From Citreicoccus inhibens (GTDB lineage: Bacteria; Myxococcota; Myxococcia; Myxococcales; Myxococcaceae), in the NCBI RefSeq assembly GCF_019039035.1, contig NZ_JAHNZT010000005.1, positions 329,360 to 393,359 of the forward strand: 64,000 bases of DNA. Direction: 5' to 3'. This document shows positions 54,774 through 62,700 of the stretch, piece after piece. Position 1 is the stretch's first letter. Every line of letters begins with the position of its first letter. The notes below the pieces were generated by a model that saw only the letters and a program-made list of their open reading frames with translations, was not told where the DNA came from and did not search any database. The position numbers and the translations under genes are program-made.

Positions 54774-55457
54774 TCAGCGGGCTTCGAGCCCGCGCAACAG
54801 GTGGGTCAACGAGGCCGTCAGCTCGGCCGAGAAATCCACGCGCAACGGGGCCAGGTGCGGCTGGGCCAGCACCTCGCGCGCCACGGGCGCCAGGTCCGCC
54901 ATCTGCCGCAACCCGGTGACCAATGCATACAGGTGACGCATGAGGCGTTGACTGTCCCCGAGCGTGAGGAAGGGCAGGCGCCGCGCGAGCAGCTCCGCGG
55001 TGTGTCCAATCGCCGCGAGCAGCCGCTCCTTGAACTGGAGCACGCGCTCCAGGGTGACGTTCATCTCCAGCACGGTTTGCAAGAGCGCCAGGAGTCGCGT
55101 CAGCGTCTCTTCGCCTTCGAGCGACTCCGCCACGGTGCGCGCCACGCGAGGGCCCGTCCATCGCCCCTCGCCGTGCGTCAGCCGCGCGTCCAGTCGCTCG
55201 AACCAGGAGAAGAGCTGCTCCTCCAGCAGCGCCAGGAACAGCGCCTCCTTCGTCGGGAAGTAGAGGAACACCGTGCCCTTGGCGAGTCGCGAGCGCTCGG
55301 CCACGTCCGCCATCTTCACTTCCGCGTAGGTGGTGCTCCGGTAGAGCGCGAGCGCTTCATCCAGGATGCGCCGCCTGCGCGCCTCCTTGTCCGAGGCCTT
55401 GCGCGCCCGCTGGGGCGCCACCGCCCGCCTCGCCTTGCCCGCCGTGTTGCTGACCAT
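54774..55457 (-). CDS. TetR-family regulator of the aldehyde dehydrogenase operon
   Basis: A 227-residue protein with the TetR helix-turn-helix at about 27-70 (RRRRILDEALALYRSTTYAEVKMADVAERSRLAKGTVFLYFPTKEALF in sequence), then a helical ligand-binding domain (about 75-215). An N-terminal basic tail (ARRAVAPQRARKASDKEARRRR) precedes it. Its ATG (55455-55457) lies inside the first of three similar palindromes, so autorepression is likely, with the two aldehyde dehydrogenases as further targets, 12 bases downstream. The ligand may be an aldehyde or fatty acid. Confidence 0.92.
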   Translation of the reverse strand: MVSNTAGKARRAVAPQRARKASDKEARRRRILDEALALYRSTTYAEVKMADVAERSRLAKGTVFLYFPTKEALFLALLEEQLFSWFERLDARLTHGEGRWTGPRVARTVAESLEGEETLTRLLALLQTVLEMNVTLERVLQFKERLLAAIGHTAELLARRLPFLTLGDSQRLMRHLYALVTGLRQMADLAPVAREVLAQPHLAPLRVDFSAELTASLTHLLRGLEAR

Positions 55458-55508
55458 GGGTCATATAGCTAGGTGACCGCGGGTCAGTCGTCAACTGACT
55501 GAAGGTCA
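55451..55508. promoter_or_regulatory. Three TetR-operator-like palindromes at 22-23 bp spacing
   Basis: TGACCATGGGTCA (55451-55463), TGACCGCGGGTCA (55474-55486) and TGACTGAAGGTCA (55496-55508) share TGACY-N3-GGTCA; centres are 23 and 22 bases apart, placing them two helical turns apart on one face. The third is extended to AACTGAC-N5-GTCAGTT. The first covers the TetR start codon. Confidence 0.7.
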
Positions 55509-55567
55509 GTTCTGGACAGGGCGCGCACTGGCGGACTGTAGGATTGTGTGGGACGCTCCTCGGAGTC

Positions 55568-56176
55568 ATGCGCCCCATCGACGCGGAGTTGCTGTCCGGC
55601 AGCGCGCTGTACCGGGAGGTGGTGCTGGAGAAGCTGGCCCACGCGCGCGAGTCCGTCTGGATTGCCACGGCCAACGTCAAGGCCATGTACGTGGAGCAGA
55701 AGGGCAAGTTCGTGCCGCTGGTGGAGGTGCTGGACGGGCTGGCGGCGCGCGGCGTGTCCCTGCGCCTCCTGCACGCCGAGCTGCCGAGCCGCCCGTTTCG
55801 CGCGGCCTTCGATGCGCGGGCGCGGCTGGTGTCGGGCGGATTGGCACTGAAGGTCTGTCCCCGGGTGCACTTCAAGACCGTGCTGGTGGATGGCGCGTGG
55901 GCGTACCTGGGGAGCGCCAACCTCACGGGGGCCGGACTGGGAGCGAAGGGCGAGGACTCGCGCAACTTCGAGCTGGGCTTCGCCACCGAGGACTTCGACG
56001 TCATCGACCGCGTGACGGCGCTGTACGAGGCGGTGTGGAGCGGGGCCGAGTGCAGGGCATGCAAGCTGCGGTCGGTGTGCCCGGACCCCATCTTGCCCGC
56101 TGGCGTCGGACAGGCGAAGAAGCGGAGACCCCGAGACGGCGTCCGCCTGGGGAAGTCCCGCCGCATGCGGCGCTGA
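55568..56176 (+). CDS. Single-HKD phospholipase-D-like protein with Cys cluster
   Basis: A 202-residue protein from ATG 55568. It has one complete HKD signature: His101, Lys103, Asp108 in VHFKTVLVD, followed by the GSANLT extension of the PLD family. Single-HKD proteins such as Nuc or BfiI dimerise to form the active site. The C-terminal part has C-x2-C-x5-C (Cys162, Cys165, Cys171) that could bind zinc or iron-sulfur, followed by a strongly basic tail (KKRRPRD...KSRRMRR) suited to nucleic acid. The likely activity is phosphodiesterase on DNA or RNA, perhaps repair or RNA processing; lipid activity is less likely, as there is no signal peptide. It is divergent from the TetR gene across the operator region. 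Confidence 0.82.
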   Translation: MRPIDAELLSGSALYREVVLEKLAHARESVWIATANVKAMYVEQKGKFVPLVEVLDGLAARGVSLRLLHAELPSRPFRAAFDARARLVSGGLALKVCPRVHFKTVLVDGAWAYLGSANLTGAGLGAKGEDSRNFELGFATEDFDVIDRVTALYEAVWSGAECRACKLRSVCPDPILPAGVGQAKKRRPRDGVRLGKSRRMRR

Positions 56177-56293
56177 CCGGAGTTCGCGCATGAGACACCC
56201 CGTTCCCGCTGGTGCCCGCGTCCTGATGCCCTGAGCGCGAGGTGGCCGTTCCCACACCCCGTGGGTCATCTCGCCGCACCTGTTGGGTTCGCC

Positions 56294-57652
56294 GTGCCCC
56301 TGTCCGTCTCTCCTCCGCCCGAGTCCGCCGCGGCCCTGCGGCTCAAGCGGCGCATCTACTTCTCCTGTGGTGGCATCCTCGCGCTGAGCCCGCTGCTGCA
56401 CCCGTGGGTCGTCGGGCGGTTCGCGCCCTCGCTCGCCATCCTCGAACTCGTCTGGGCCGCGGTCTTCGTCGCGCTCGGCGTCGCGGTGGGCGCGTCCTGG
56501 CTGCGCGGCTCGGCGGGCGGCGTGGTGGCGACGGTGGGCAGCCTGGTGTTGCTCACGCTGGAGATCCACCTCACCGGTGGGCTCGCCAGCCCGTTCTTCC
56601 CGGTCCTCTACACCTTGCCGCTCATCGTCGCGGTGTTCACCCCGGAGGACCGGCTCCCGGTCTGGGTGGCCATCGTCCTGACGCTGGCCTGCATGGGGCT
56701 CATCGGGGTGCTGGGCCGCGTGGACACGCGCACGCTGGTGTCGCAGGTGATGTCGTTCTCCATCGTGGCGCTCGTGTCCGCGTACGGCGCGCAGACGTAC
56801 CGACGGCTGCGCGATGCGGAGCAGGCCGCGCATCACGAGCGCATGGAGGCGATGCAGAAGCTCGCGGAGAGCGAGCGCCGCCGCGCCCGTGCCGAGCGCC
56901 AGCGCGCCGACATGGAGCGGCTCGCGGTGGTGGGGCAGCTCGCGGCCGGCGTGGCCCACGAGGTCAACAACCCGCTGGCCTATGTGAAGTCCAACCTGGG
57001 CTACCTGGAGCAGGAGCTGCTTCATCCAGGAGCGCTGGACGCGGAAGAAGCCCGGCGGGTGGTGGAGGAGACGCAGGAGGGCGTGCTGCGCATCCAGCAG
57101 ATCGTCACCGACCTGAAGCGCTTCTCGCGCGACGAGGTGGTGGGCGAGGAGGCGTGCTCGGTGGCGGAGGGCGTGGACGAGGCGCGGCGCCTCGCCTCGG
57201 TCCGGCTGCGCAGCCTGGGCCAGGTGACGCAGGACGTGGAGCCCGGTCTGCCGCGCGTGCGCATGGCGCCGCGTCACCTGGTCCAGGTGTTGGTGAACCT
57301 CTTGCTCAATGCCGCCGACGCGACGGAGTCCGCGAGTCCTCCGCGCCCCGCTCGTGTGTTGCTCCGCGCGCGTGGGCTGCCGGGGGCGGTGCGCGTGGAG
57401 GTACAGGACAACGGCCCTGGCCTCTCCGAGTCCGTGAGGGCGCGCCTCTTCGAGCCGTTCTTCACCACCAAGCCCCCGGGCAAGGGCACGGGCCTGGGGC
57501 TCGCGCTGTGCCGCGAGTACGTGGCGCGCGTGGGCGGCGCGCTCGACGCGGAGAACCGCGCGGAGGGCGGCGCGTGCTTCGTCCTCCACCTGCCGCACGC
57601 CGTGCCAACGCCCGTCACGCCGCCCGCGGGGATTCCGTGCGCGGACGCGTGA
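56294..57652 (+). CDS. Membrane sensor histidine kinase
   Basis: A 452-residue protein (GTG 56294 suggested; an in-frame GTG at 56261 is possible). The N terminus holds about five or six transmembrane helices (about 20-175; LAILELVWAAVFVALGVAV, VVATVGSLVLLTLEI, LPVWVAIVLTLACMGLIG, QVMSFSIVALVSAYG) forming a membrane sensor without a large periplasmic domain. A coiled-coil linker (RLRDAEQAAHHERMEAMQKLAE) leads to the DHp helix with His222 (GVAHEVNNPLAYVKSN) and the ATPase (NLLLNAADATE, DNGPGLSESVRARLFEPFFTTK, GTGLGLALCREYV). No partner response regulator is adjacent. It ends 18 bases before the convergent AraC gene. Confidence 0.9.
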   Translation: MPLSVSPPPESAAALRLKRRIYFSCGGILALSPLLHPWVVGRFAPSLAILELVWAAVFVALGVAVGASWLRGSAGGVVATVGSLVLLTLEIHLTGGLASPFFPVLYTLPLIVAVFTPEDRLPVWVAIVLTLACMGLIGVLGRVDTRTLVSQVMSFSIVALVSAYGAQTYRRLRDAEQAAHHERMEAMQKLAESERRRARAERQRADMERLAVVGQLAAGVAHEVNNPLAYVKSNLGYLEQELLHPGALDAEEARRVVEETQEGVLRIQQIVTDLKRFSRDEVVGEEACSVAEGVDEARRLASVRLRSLGQVTQDVEPGLPRVRMAPRHLVQVLVNLLLNAADATESASPPRPARVLLRARGLPGAVRVEVQDNGPGLSESVRARLFEPFFTTKPPGKGTGLGLALCREYVARVGGALDAENRAEGGACFVLHLPHAVPTPVTPPAGIPCADA

Positions 57653-57670
57653 GCCCGTTCGCGTGGGCCA

Positions 57671-58558
57671 TCACGTGCGCGGGCGCTCTCCCTGGGGTGG
57701 GACCTCTTCCGCCGCGCGGGGGGCCGCGCTGCCCTCCGGCGTCGGGGGGCCCCCGCGGTGCCGCTCGCGCCAGCCGCTGGGCGTCTCGCCCACCCACTTG
57801 CGAAACAAGCTGCTGAAGTGCTGGAGCGAGGCGCAGCCCACCTCCACCGCGACGGCGGTGAGCTTCATGTCCGTCTCCAACAGGAGCCCTTGCGCGGTGC
57901 GCACCTGCACCGTGTTCAGCTCCGTTTGGAAGGACGTGTCCGCTTCCTTGAGCCGGCGCTGGAGGGTGCGCTCCGACATGCCCAGGGTGCGCGCCACGTC
58001 CGCCAGGCTCGCGCCGGGCAGCTTTCCGCGCAGCACCTGATGCAGCTCGCGCAGCAGCGGGGATTGGCCGGTGGCCTCGGCCACCAGCGCGTTGAGGCGC
58101 GATACCAGCGGACCAATCATGTCCGCGTCGCGACCCAGCCAGCTCAGCCCCTCGGCGGCGTCGGTGAAGACCTTGTGGGGATAGCCGCCCTGCACCAGTT
58201 CGTAGAAGCCTCCGACGATGGCGCCCGCGAGCCCGTCCGGACGCAGCAGCACCTGCCGGCGCACCGTGCGCGCGAACTGGCTGGCGTGGGCTTGCATGTA
58301 GTCCTTCATCACGCCGAAGGCGTCCGCGTCGATTCCCTCCACGCGGCGCAAGTCGACGAGCGAGTCGTGCGGCAGCGCGGGCTCCAGCTCCACGTCCAGC
58401 GCCTGGACGATGCGCTGGGCTTGTTGCTCCCCCGGCCGTCCCCACACCGCGAACCCGCAGAGGTCCGCCGCCGCATACCAGTGAAGGAAACAGTCCCCTA
58501 CGAGATATCGACCGAGGGGGCTTCGGAAGTAGTCGTCGAGTCCGTCCGCGCGTCGCAC
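57671..58558 (-). CDS. AraC-family transcriptional regulator
   Basis: An AraC regulator; starts at GTG 58558 (VRRADGLDDYF) give 295 residues and 58597 gives 308, both overlapping the upstream desaturase gene. The N-terminal ligand-binding domain of the AraC_binding_4 type (DYFRSPLGRYLVGDCFLHWYA...CGFAVWGRP) is followed by the C-terminal HTH pair (SLADVARTLGMSERTLQRRLKEADTSFQ and LTAVAVEVGCASLQHFSSLFRKWVGETPSGWR), so the DNA-binding domain is C-terminal and complete. The start is uncertain. Overlap with the desaturase gene on the same strand suggests cotranscription and possibly regulation of desaturation or lipid metabolism; inference. Confidence 0.88.
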   Translation of the reverse strand: MRRADGLDDYFRSPLGRYLVGDCFLHWYAAADLCGFAVWGRPGEQQAQRIVQALDVELEPALPHDSLVDLRRVEGIDADAFGVMKDYMQAHASQFARTVRRQVLLRPDGLAGAIVGGFYELVQGGYPHKVFTDAAEGLSWLGRDADMIGPLVSRLNALVAEATGQSPLLRELHQVLRGKLPGASLADVARTLGMSERTLQRRLKEADTSFQTELNTVQVRTAQGLLLETDMKLTAVAVEVGCASLQHFSSLFRKWVGETPSGWRERHRGGPPTPEGSAAPRAAEEVPPQGERPRT

Positions 58559-59400
58559 AGCCGAGCAGAATACTGCTTTGCCACGCGCGCCACCCATCGC
58601 GGGTGGATCGGCGCGAACGGGCTTACCAGTCCTGGACGAACCTGCCCCCGCGACGCGAGTTCACGAGTGAATGACGGCAGCTCGAACCACGGCACATGAG
58701 GTCTCACGTGGTGCGCCTGATGGTACCCCGCATTGAAGAACACATGGTTGTAGAGCCGGGACGTGGAGGTCACCGCCAAGGCGTCTCGGCAGGTGGGGTC
58801 CGTCCCGAAGTGGGCCGCGAGGTTCAGCCAGTGAATACATATCTGTCCCGTGAGCAACAGCGCCCAGAAGGACAGGCCGAGCGTTGGCCGCCAGATGATG
58901 AGCCCCAGCAGCGTTCCATCCACCACCGCGAAGTCGAGCAGCAGCTCCGCGCGCTGACCGTGCCGCGCGGCCGAGCGCCACACCGCTTTCATCAGCGCGA
59001 ACGGCCACAGCCACGGCGCGAACACCGAGCGCACGCAATAGCCGAACGCGCCCTCGCCGCGCCGCCGCTGGCCCCAATCCCCCGGGCCATCGCTGAAGCG
59101 ATGATGGTTGAGGTGGTGGATGACGTAGCCGCGATAGGGAAAGCCACACGCGAGCCCCAACGTCCGGCTCACCAGCCAACGCACCGCGCGTGGACGGGCG
59201 ATGGCCACATGCATGTGATTGTGCAGCACGGCGTAGTTCCAGAACACCAGCGCCACGCCCACGAGCCACAGGCCCCCGCGCGCGGACGACGACAGCCGTG
59301 CCCAGCCTCCCGTGAAGGCCAGGAACCACAGCCACCACAGCGCATGCGCCGTGAGCTGAGGAACGTCAAACCGAGGCGGGGTCGAGCGGACGCGCGGCAT
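58498..59400 (-). CDS. Membrane fatty acid desaturase family protein
   Basis: A 300-residue integral membrane protein with all three histidine boxes: HNHMH (60-64), HHLNHH (95-100) and HQAHH (227-231), the di-iron ligand set. Transmembrane helices flank them (ALWWLWFLAFTGG, GLWLVGVALVFWNYAV, LLGLIIWRPTLGLSFWALLLTGQI). The box spacing fits acyl-lipid desaturases and also the beta-carotene hydroxylase/ketolase superfamily, so the substrate is not fixed. Electron donor: ferredoxin or cytochrome b5, not encoded nearby. The last 61-100 bases overlap the start of the AraC gene downstream. Upstream 59401-59599 has no gene. Confidence 0.9.
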   Translation of the reverse strand: MPRVRSTPPRFDVPQLTAHALWWLWFLAFTGGWARLSSSARGGLWLVGVALVFWNYAVLHNHMHVAIARPRAVRWLVSRTLGLACGFPYRGYVIHHLNHHRFSDGPGDWGQRRRGEGAFGYCVRSVFAPWLWPFALMKAVWRSAARHGQRAELLLDFAVVDGTLLGLIIWRPTLGLSFWALLLTGQICIHWLNLAAHFGTDPTCRDALAVTSTSRLYNHVFFNAGYHQAHHVRPHVPWFELPSFTRELASRGQVRPGLVSPFAPIHPRWVARVAKQYSARLCDARTDSTTTSEAPSVDIS

Positions 59401-59599
59401 GCGTTCCAGGGTACGGACTCACCGCGGTGCTCGCTTCACTCCGGACGCCAAGCGATTGCGCCAGCGCGCAACTCGTTCTTTTCGCCCGCAGACCGTCTTG
59501 TCGCGCTCACGACCTGCCCTCGCCGCGCGCGTCTCTTCCGCGCTGTCTCGGCGCGAACGAAGGGCTCGCGGCGAGGGCGTCGCAAGGCGGCGGGCGGGC

Positions 59600-59971
59600 T
59601 CATCGCTCCAGTGCGTGCGCCACCTGACCCAGCAGCCGCAGCCGGGGAGAATCGAGCTTTCGCACGGTGCGCATCAGCCGGCGCACCTCGGGACGCTCGC
59701 GGTACTCGGGCGGATCCTCCGCGAGCTGGGGCGCGCCGCCTTCGACCGTCGCCGTCGCGCTCAAGCCGAGCAGCACGTCCGACGAGGCGTTGAGGACGAG
59801 GCACAGCTTCCGCAGCGTGCGGACGCTGGGCAGCATGTGGCCGCGCTCGAGGCGTCCATACACCTCGGTCGCGATACCAACGCGTTCAGCCACGTCCGCC
59901 TGGGTCAGCTCCAATCGCTGACGGGCCGCGCGAACAGCGTTTCCAATGATGGTTGCCAGTCGTTGTTCCAT
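59600..59971 (-). CDS. Small XRE-family DNA-binding protein
   Basis: A 123-residue protein from ATG 59971, chosen as the natural XRE start (MEQRLATIIGNAVRAARQRLELTQADVAERVG). The helix-turn-helix is residues about 12-60 (LTQADVAERVGIATEVYGRLERGHMLPSVRTLRKL). The C-terminal half is acidic then helical (RPEVRRLMRTVRKLDSPRLRLLGQVAHALE) and might dimerise. The frame is open to 60577, but the added residues look non-coding. A direct repeat TTTCCC-AGG-TTTCCC overlaps the region just upstream of its start on the minus strand, a possible operator. It is divergent from pomY across a 566-base gap. Confidence 0.85.
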   Translation of the reverse strand: MEQRLATIIGNAVRAARQRLELTQADVAERVGIATEVYGRLERGHMLPSVRTLRKLCLVLNASSDVLLGLSATATVEGGAPQLAEDPPEYRERPEVRRLMRTVRKLDSPRLRLLGQVAHALER

Positions 59972-60537
59972 GGCGTGGGAAACCTGGGAAAAGAGGGCCT
60001 TCGCCCCCCGCGAAAAGAGCGGAGAGGTTCCGGGGCGAAGTGGAGGTGGTGCGCTACCTCGTGACACAGACATTACGAGCGGGGTCTGACATCTCGGCGC
60101 GTGCGGGCAGGCGTGCGTACCGCGGTGAAAACGCAGTGCGCGGACCCTTTCTGTCGCACCTGGGTTTCTTGGCTTCCTGGAGTCGTGGCGAGGTCCGGCG
60201 CGGAGGCGCGGCGGGGCATCGCGTGGGGTGCGCGGGCAGGCCAGCCGTGGCGCGGCGGCTGTCGCCGGGACGGGCGTGCGTGGGGTGGCGCGGGCGGGAT
60301 GTGCAGGGGTGGCGTGAGATCCACCGGGTCTGCGCGGGGCCGAAAAGTCGGCCTGGGACGCGTTGTCAATCTTTCCGGAGGGCCTGAACGGAAAACCCCT
60401 GGTGTTTCCGGGGTTTACCTCGCACGTCCCCCTGACGTAAGGTGCCCAACCCCGGTGTGTGCCGGGTGTCCGGAGCCCCATCCGGCAACGCGAACCGGGG
60501 GCGCGTGAGGCGCTTCGCGGGGAGGCCAGTCCAGGTC
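59972..60537. other. 566-base gap between XRE gene and pomY
   Basis: No convincing gene; open frames here (for example 60101-60508) have no recognisable domain and repeat the GC skew. Near the right end lie an AT-rich patch (TTGTCAATCTTTCCGG, 60363-60378) and an inverted repeat AAACCCC/GGGGTTT (60393-60399, 60410-60416), good places for the pom promoter and an operator. The rest looks non-coding. Confidence 0.55.
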
Positions 60538-62658
60538 GTGAGTGACGAGCGTCCCGACGCGCTGCTGAGGAGCGCACTCGAAAAGATCGTCTATTTCGAG
60601 GCCCGTGCGGAGCAACTCCACGGGGAGCTCGACGGCACGCGCGAGGAGATTGAACACCTCAAGCGCGAGCTGGCCGAGGCGCGCCAGCGCGACCTGGAGA
60701 TGCGCCGCGAGCTGGCCGAACTGGAAGTGCGCACGGGCCGCATGCAGGCCGAGCGCGACGAGCTGTCCCGCTTGAATCAGGCGTTGCGCCTGGAGCGCGA
60801 TCAGCTCATGGGCAAGCTGCTGGATGCCAGCCGCATCCACGCCTCGGGCATGTCGCGGGACGTGGACGACGAGCTGGGGTTTGATCTCGCGTCGTTCATC
60901 TCGCAGCTTCGCAGTGAGGCCATCCTGCGCGGTGAGACGGCGCCGGTGCTCGTGCCCGCCGCGAAGGGCGCGGCCGTTCCCTGGGGCCCGGTCCCTGATG
61001 CCGTGGCGCCCGCGCCGGCATCCGGCAACGCAGCGGTGGCCCTGTCGCCCGTGGCTCGCGAGGCGCAGCGACTGTTGCAGGAAGGCCGGCTGCGGGTGAG
61101 CGCGGAGCAGCTCGCCGAGCTGAGCGCGCACGGTGGCTTCGCGGGTTCTTCTGATGAAACGTTGTTCGGGTTCTCGGTGCGCGAGCTGTCCGCGACGGAC
61201 GGCGCCGCCCGGGTTCGTGCCGCTGAGCGCCTGAAGGCCCTGGCGCAGCCCGCCGCCGCGCCCGCGCTGGCCGCGGCGCTCCATGCCGAGACGGACCCCG
61301 CGGCTCAGGTCGCGTTGCTCCAGGCGTTCGCGGGGCTGTGCAAGGAGCAGGGCGCGTCGGTGGTGTCGCCGCTGCTGTCGTCGCCGGTGCCGGAGGTGCG
61401 CATCGCGGCGCTCAAGGCGATGCTCACGCTGGCGCCCCGGGATGCCGCGCCTCATCTGGCGCAGGCGATGAAGGATCCGGATCGCTCGGTGCGTCGTCGC
61501 GCGTCGCTCCTGGCGCTGGGCCTGGAGGGCGAGACGGCGCGGCGGCTGGGCGAAGAGGCGATCCACGACGCCGACACGGAAGTGCGCTCGCTGGCCGCGC
61601 TCGCGCTGGGGGCGGGGGCAGGGGAGAACGCCCGGGTGCTCCTGCTGGGCGCGCTGGATGACGCCGAGCCGCGCGTGCGCAAGGCCGCCGCCCAGAGCCT
61701 CTCGCGCATCCTGGGCCAGGATGTGTCCTTCGTGGTCGCGCTGGACGATGCCCACCGTCGTCGGGAGATTCGTCGGCTGGCGACGCTGCCGATTCGCCCG
61801 GTGCGCGCGCGTCTCGAAGCGCCGTTGATCGCGAAGCGTGCTCCGCTGGGCGTGAGCGAGGGCGCCGCGAGCGTCGAGGCGCCTGCCAGCGCGCAGGCCG
61901 AGGCCGCGCGAGGCGCTGGGCGGCCGGTTGCCGCGCAGGCGGTCATGGCTCAGGCCACTGTCTCAGTGCCCGCAGGCGCGCACGCGGTGGGAGCCCAGGC
62001 TCCCGTTGCGATGGTGCAGAGCGCGCACGCGGTTTCGGCACAGGCGCCCGCTGCGATGATGCAGGGCGCTCATGCGGTGGGTGCGCAGACTCCTGTTGCG
62101 AATGCGCAGGGGGCGCACGTCGCAGGTGCGGTGCAGGCTCCCGCTGCGGGGATGCTGGGCGCGGCGGTGGGTGCCCGGATGCCTGCCCAGGGCTCGCATG
62201 CGGTCATGTCCCAGGCGCCCTCCGTGGCTGCTCCGGGCGCACCTCGGGCGGGCGCGGTTCCTCCGCACGCGAACGCCGGTGCGCGGCCTCCCGTTGCTGG
62301 CAGCTCCCTGCCGCCCGCCCCCGCGCAGCCCGTCCCGATGTCGGGTGGCGCACAGCGGTCGCCGGCCGCGCGGCTGTCCCCCGTTCAGGCGGCGCTCGTC
62401 GCGATGGGGGCCACGCCCCCCGTGGTGCGCGCTCCCGCTCCCGAGCCACGTGCTCCGGAGTCCCGCCCGGGCCCGTCCCCGGTCGAATCGCTCTGCGCCG
62501 CGATGCTGTCGGAGGTCCGCGTGGCCGTCCGGGGACGCTCGCTGGTGGAGCTGGCGGGCGGCCTGTCCTCGCCCGCGGAGTTGACGCAGGAGGCTCTCGC
62601 CCTGCTGGTGGCACGGGGGGCCATTGTGCGAAGGGGGCACAAATACTTCGCCGCTTGA
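60538..62658 (+). CDS. pomY: PomY-like cell-division positioning protein
   Basis: A 706-residue protein. GTG 60538 is chosen over a start 32 codons earlier as it gives MSDERPDALLRSALEK and has GGGGAGG upstream. Domain order matches PomY: N-terminal coiled coil (about 20-125, LHGELDGTREEIEHLKREL...), central HEAT-like helical repeats (about 225-430, SSPVPEVRIAALKAML, PDRSVRRRASLLALGL, DTEVRSLAALALGA), and a Pro/Ala-rich disordered region (about 440-640) with a tandem repeat of 15 residues, then a short conserved C terminus. In Myxococcus, PomY works with PomX and PomZ to place FtsZ at mid-cell and forms condensates. The gene order pomY-pomZ-pomX is the Myxococcus order. pomZ follows by 42 bases. 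Confidence 0.9.
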   Translation: MSDERPDALLRSALEKIVYFEARAEQLHGELDGTREEIEHLKRELAEARQRDLEMRRELAELEVRTGRMQAERDELSRLNQALRLERDQLMGKLLDASRIHASGMSRDVDDELGFDLASFISQLRSEAILRGETAPVLVPAAKGAAVPWGPVPDAVAPAPASGNAAVALSPVAREAQRLLQEGRLRVSAEQLAELSAHGGFAGSSDETLFGFSVRELSATDGAARVRAAERLKALAQPAAAPALAAALHAETDPAAQVALLQAFAGLCKEQGASVVSPLLSSPVPEVRIAALKAMLTLAPRDAAPHLAQAMKDPDRSVRRRASLLALGLEGETARRLGEEAIHDADTEVRSLAALALGAGAGENARVLLLGALDDAEPRVRKAAAQSLSRILGQDVSFVVALDDAHRRREIRRLATLPIRPVRARLEAPLIAKRAPLGVSEGAASVEAPASAQAEAARGAGRPVAAQAVMAQATVSVPAGAHAVGAQAPVAMVQSAHAVSAQAPAAMMQGAHAVGAQTPVANAQGAHVAGAVQAPAAGMLGAAVGARMPAQGSHAVMSQAPSVAAPGAPRAGAVPPHANAGARPPVAGSSLPPAPAQPVPMSGGAQRSPAARLSPVQAALVAMGATPPVVRAPAPEPRAPESRPGPSPVESLCAAMLSEVRVAVRGRSLVELAGGLSSPAELTQEALALLVARGAIVRRGHKYFAA
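61978..62160 (+). repeat. Four tandem 45-base coding repeats in pomY
   Basis: Units at 61978-62022, 62023-62067, 62068-62112 and 62113-62160 encode 15-16 residues each with consensus AHAVGAQAPVAMMQG (AHAVSAQAPAAMMQG, AHAVGAQTPVANAQG, AHVAGAVQAPAAGMLG). Protein identity exceeds DNA identity at many third positions, so the copies have been selected or are old. They lie in the disordered region. Confidence 0.85.
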
Positions 62659-62700
62659 GGCAAGTTGCAGGTGCCGCGCACCTCATCCGAAGGGTCGTCC

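Noticed and set aside
60101..60508. 135-residue plus-strand frame in the gap before pomY
   Set aside because: No domain, no Shine-Dalgarno, low-complexity Gly/Arg composition, and it would overlap the pomY leader.
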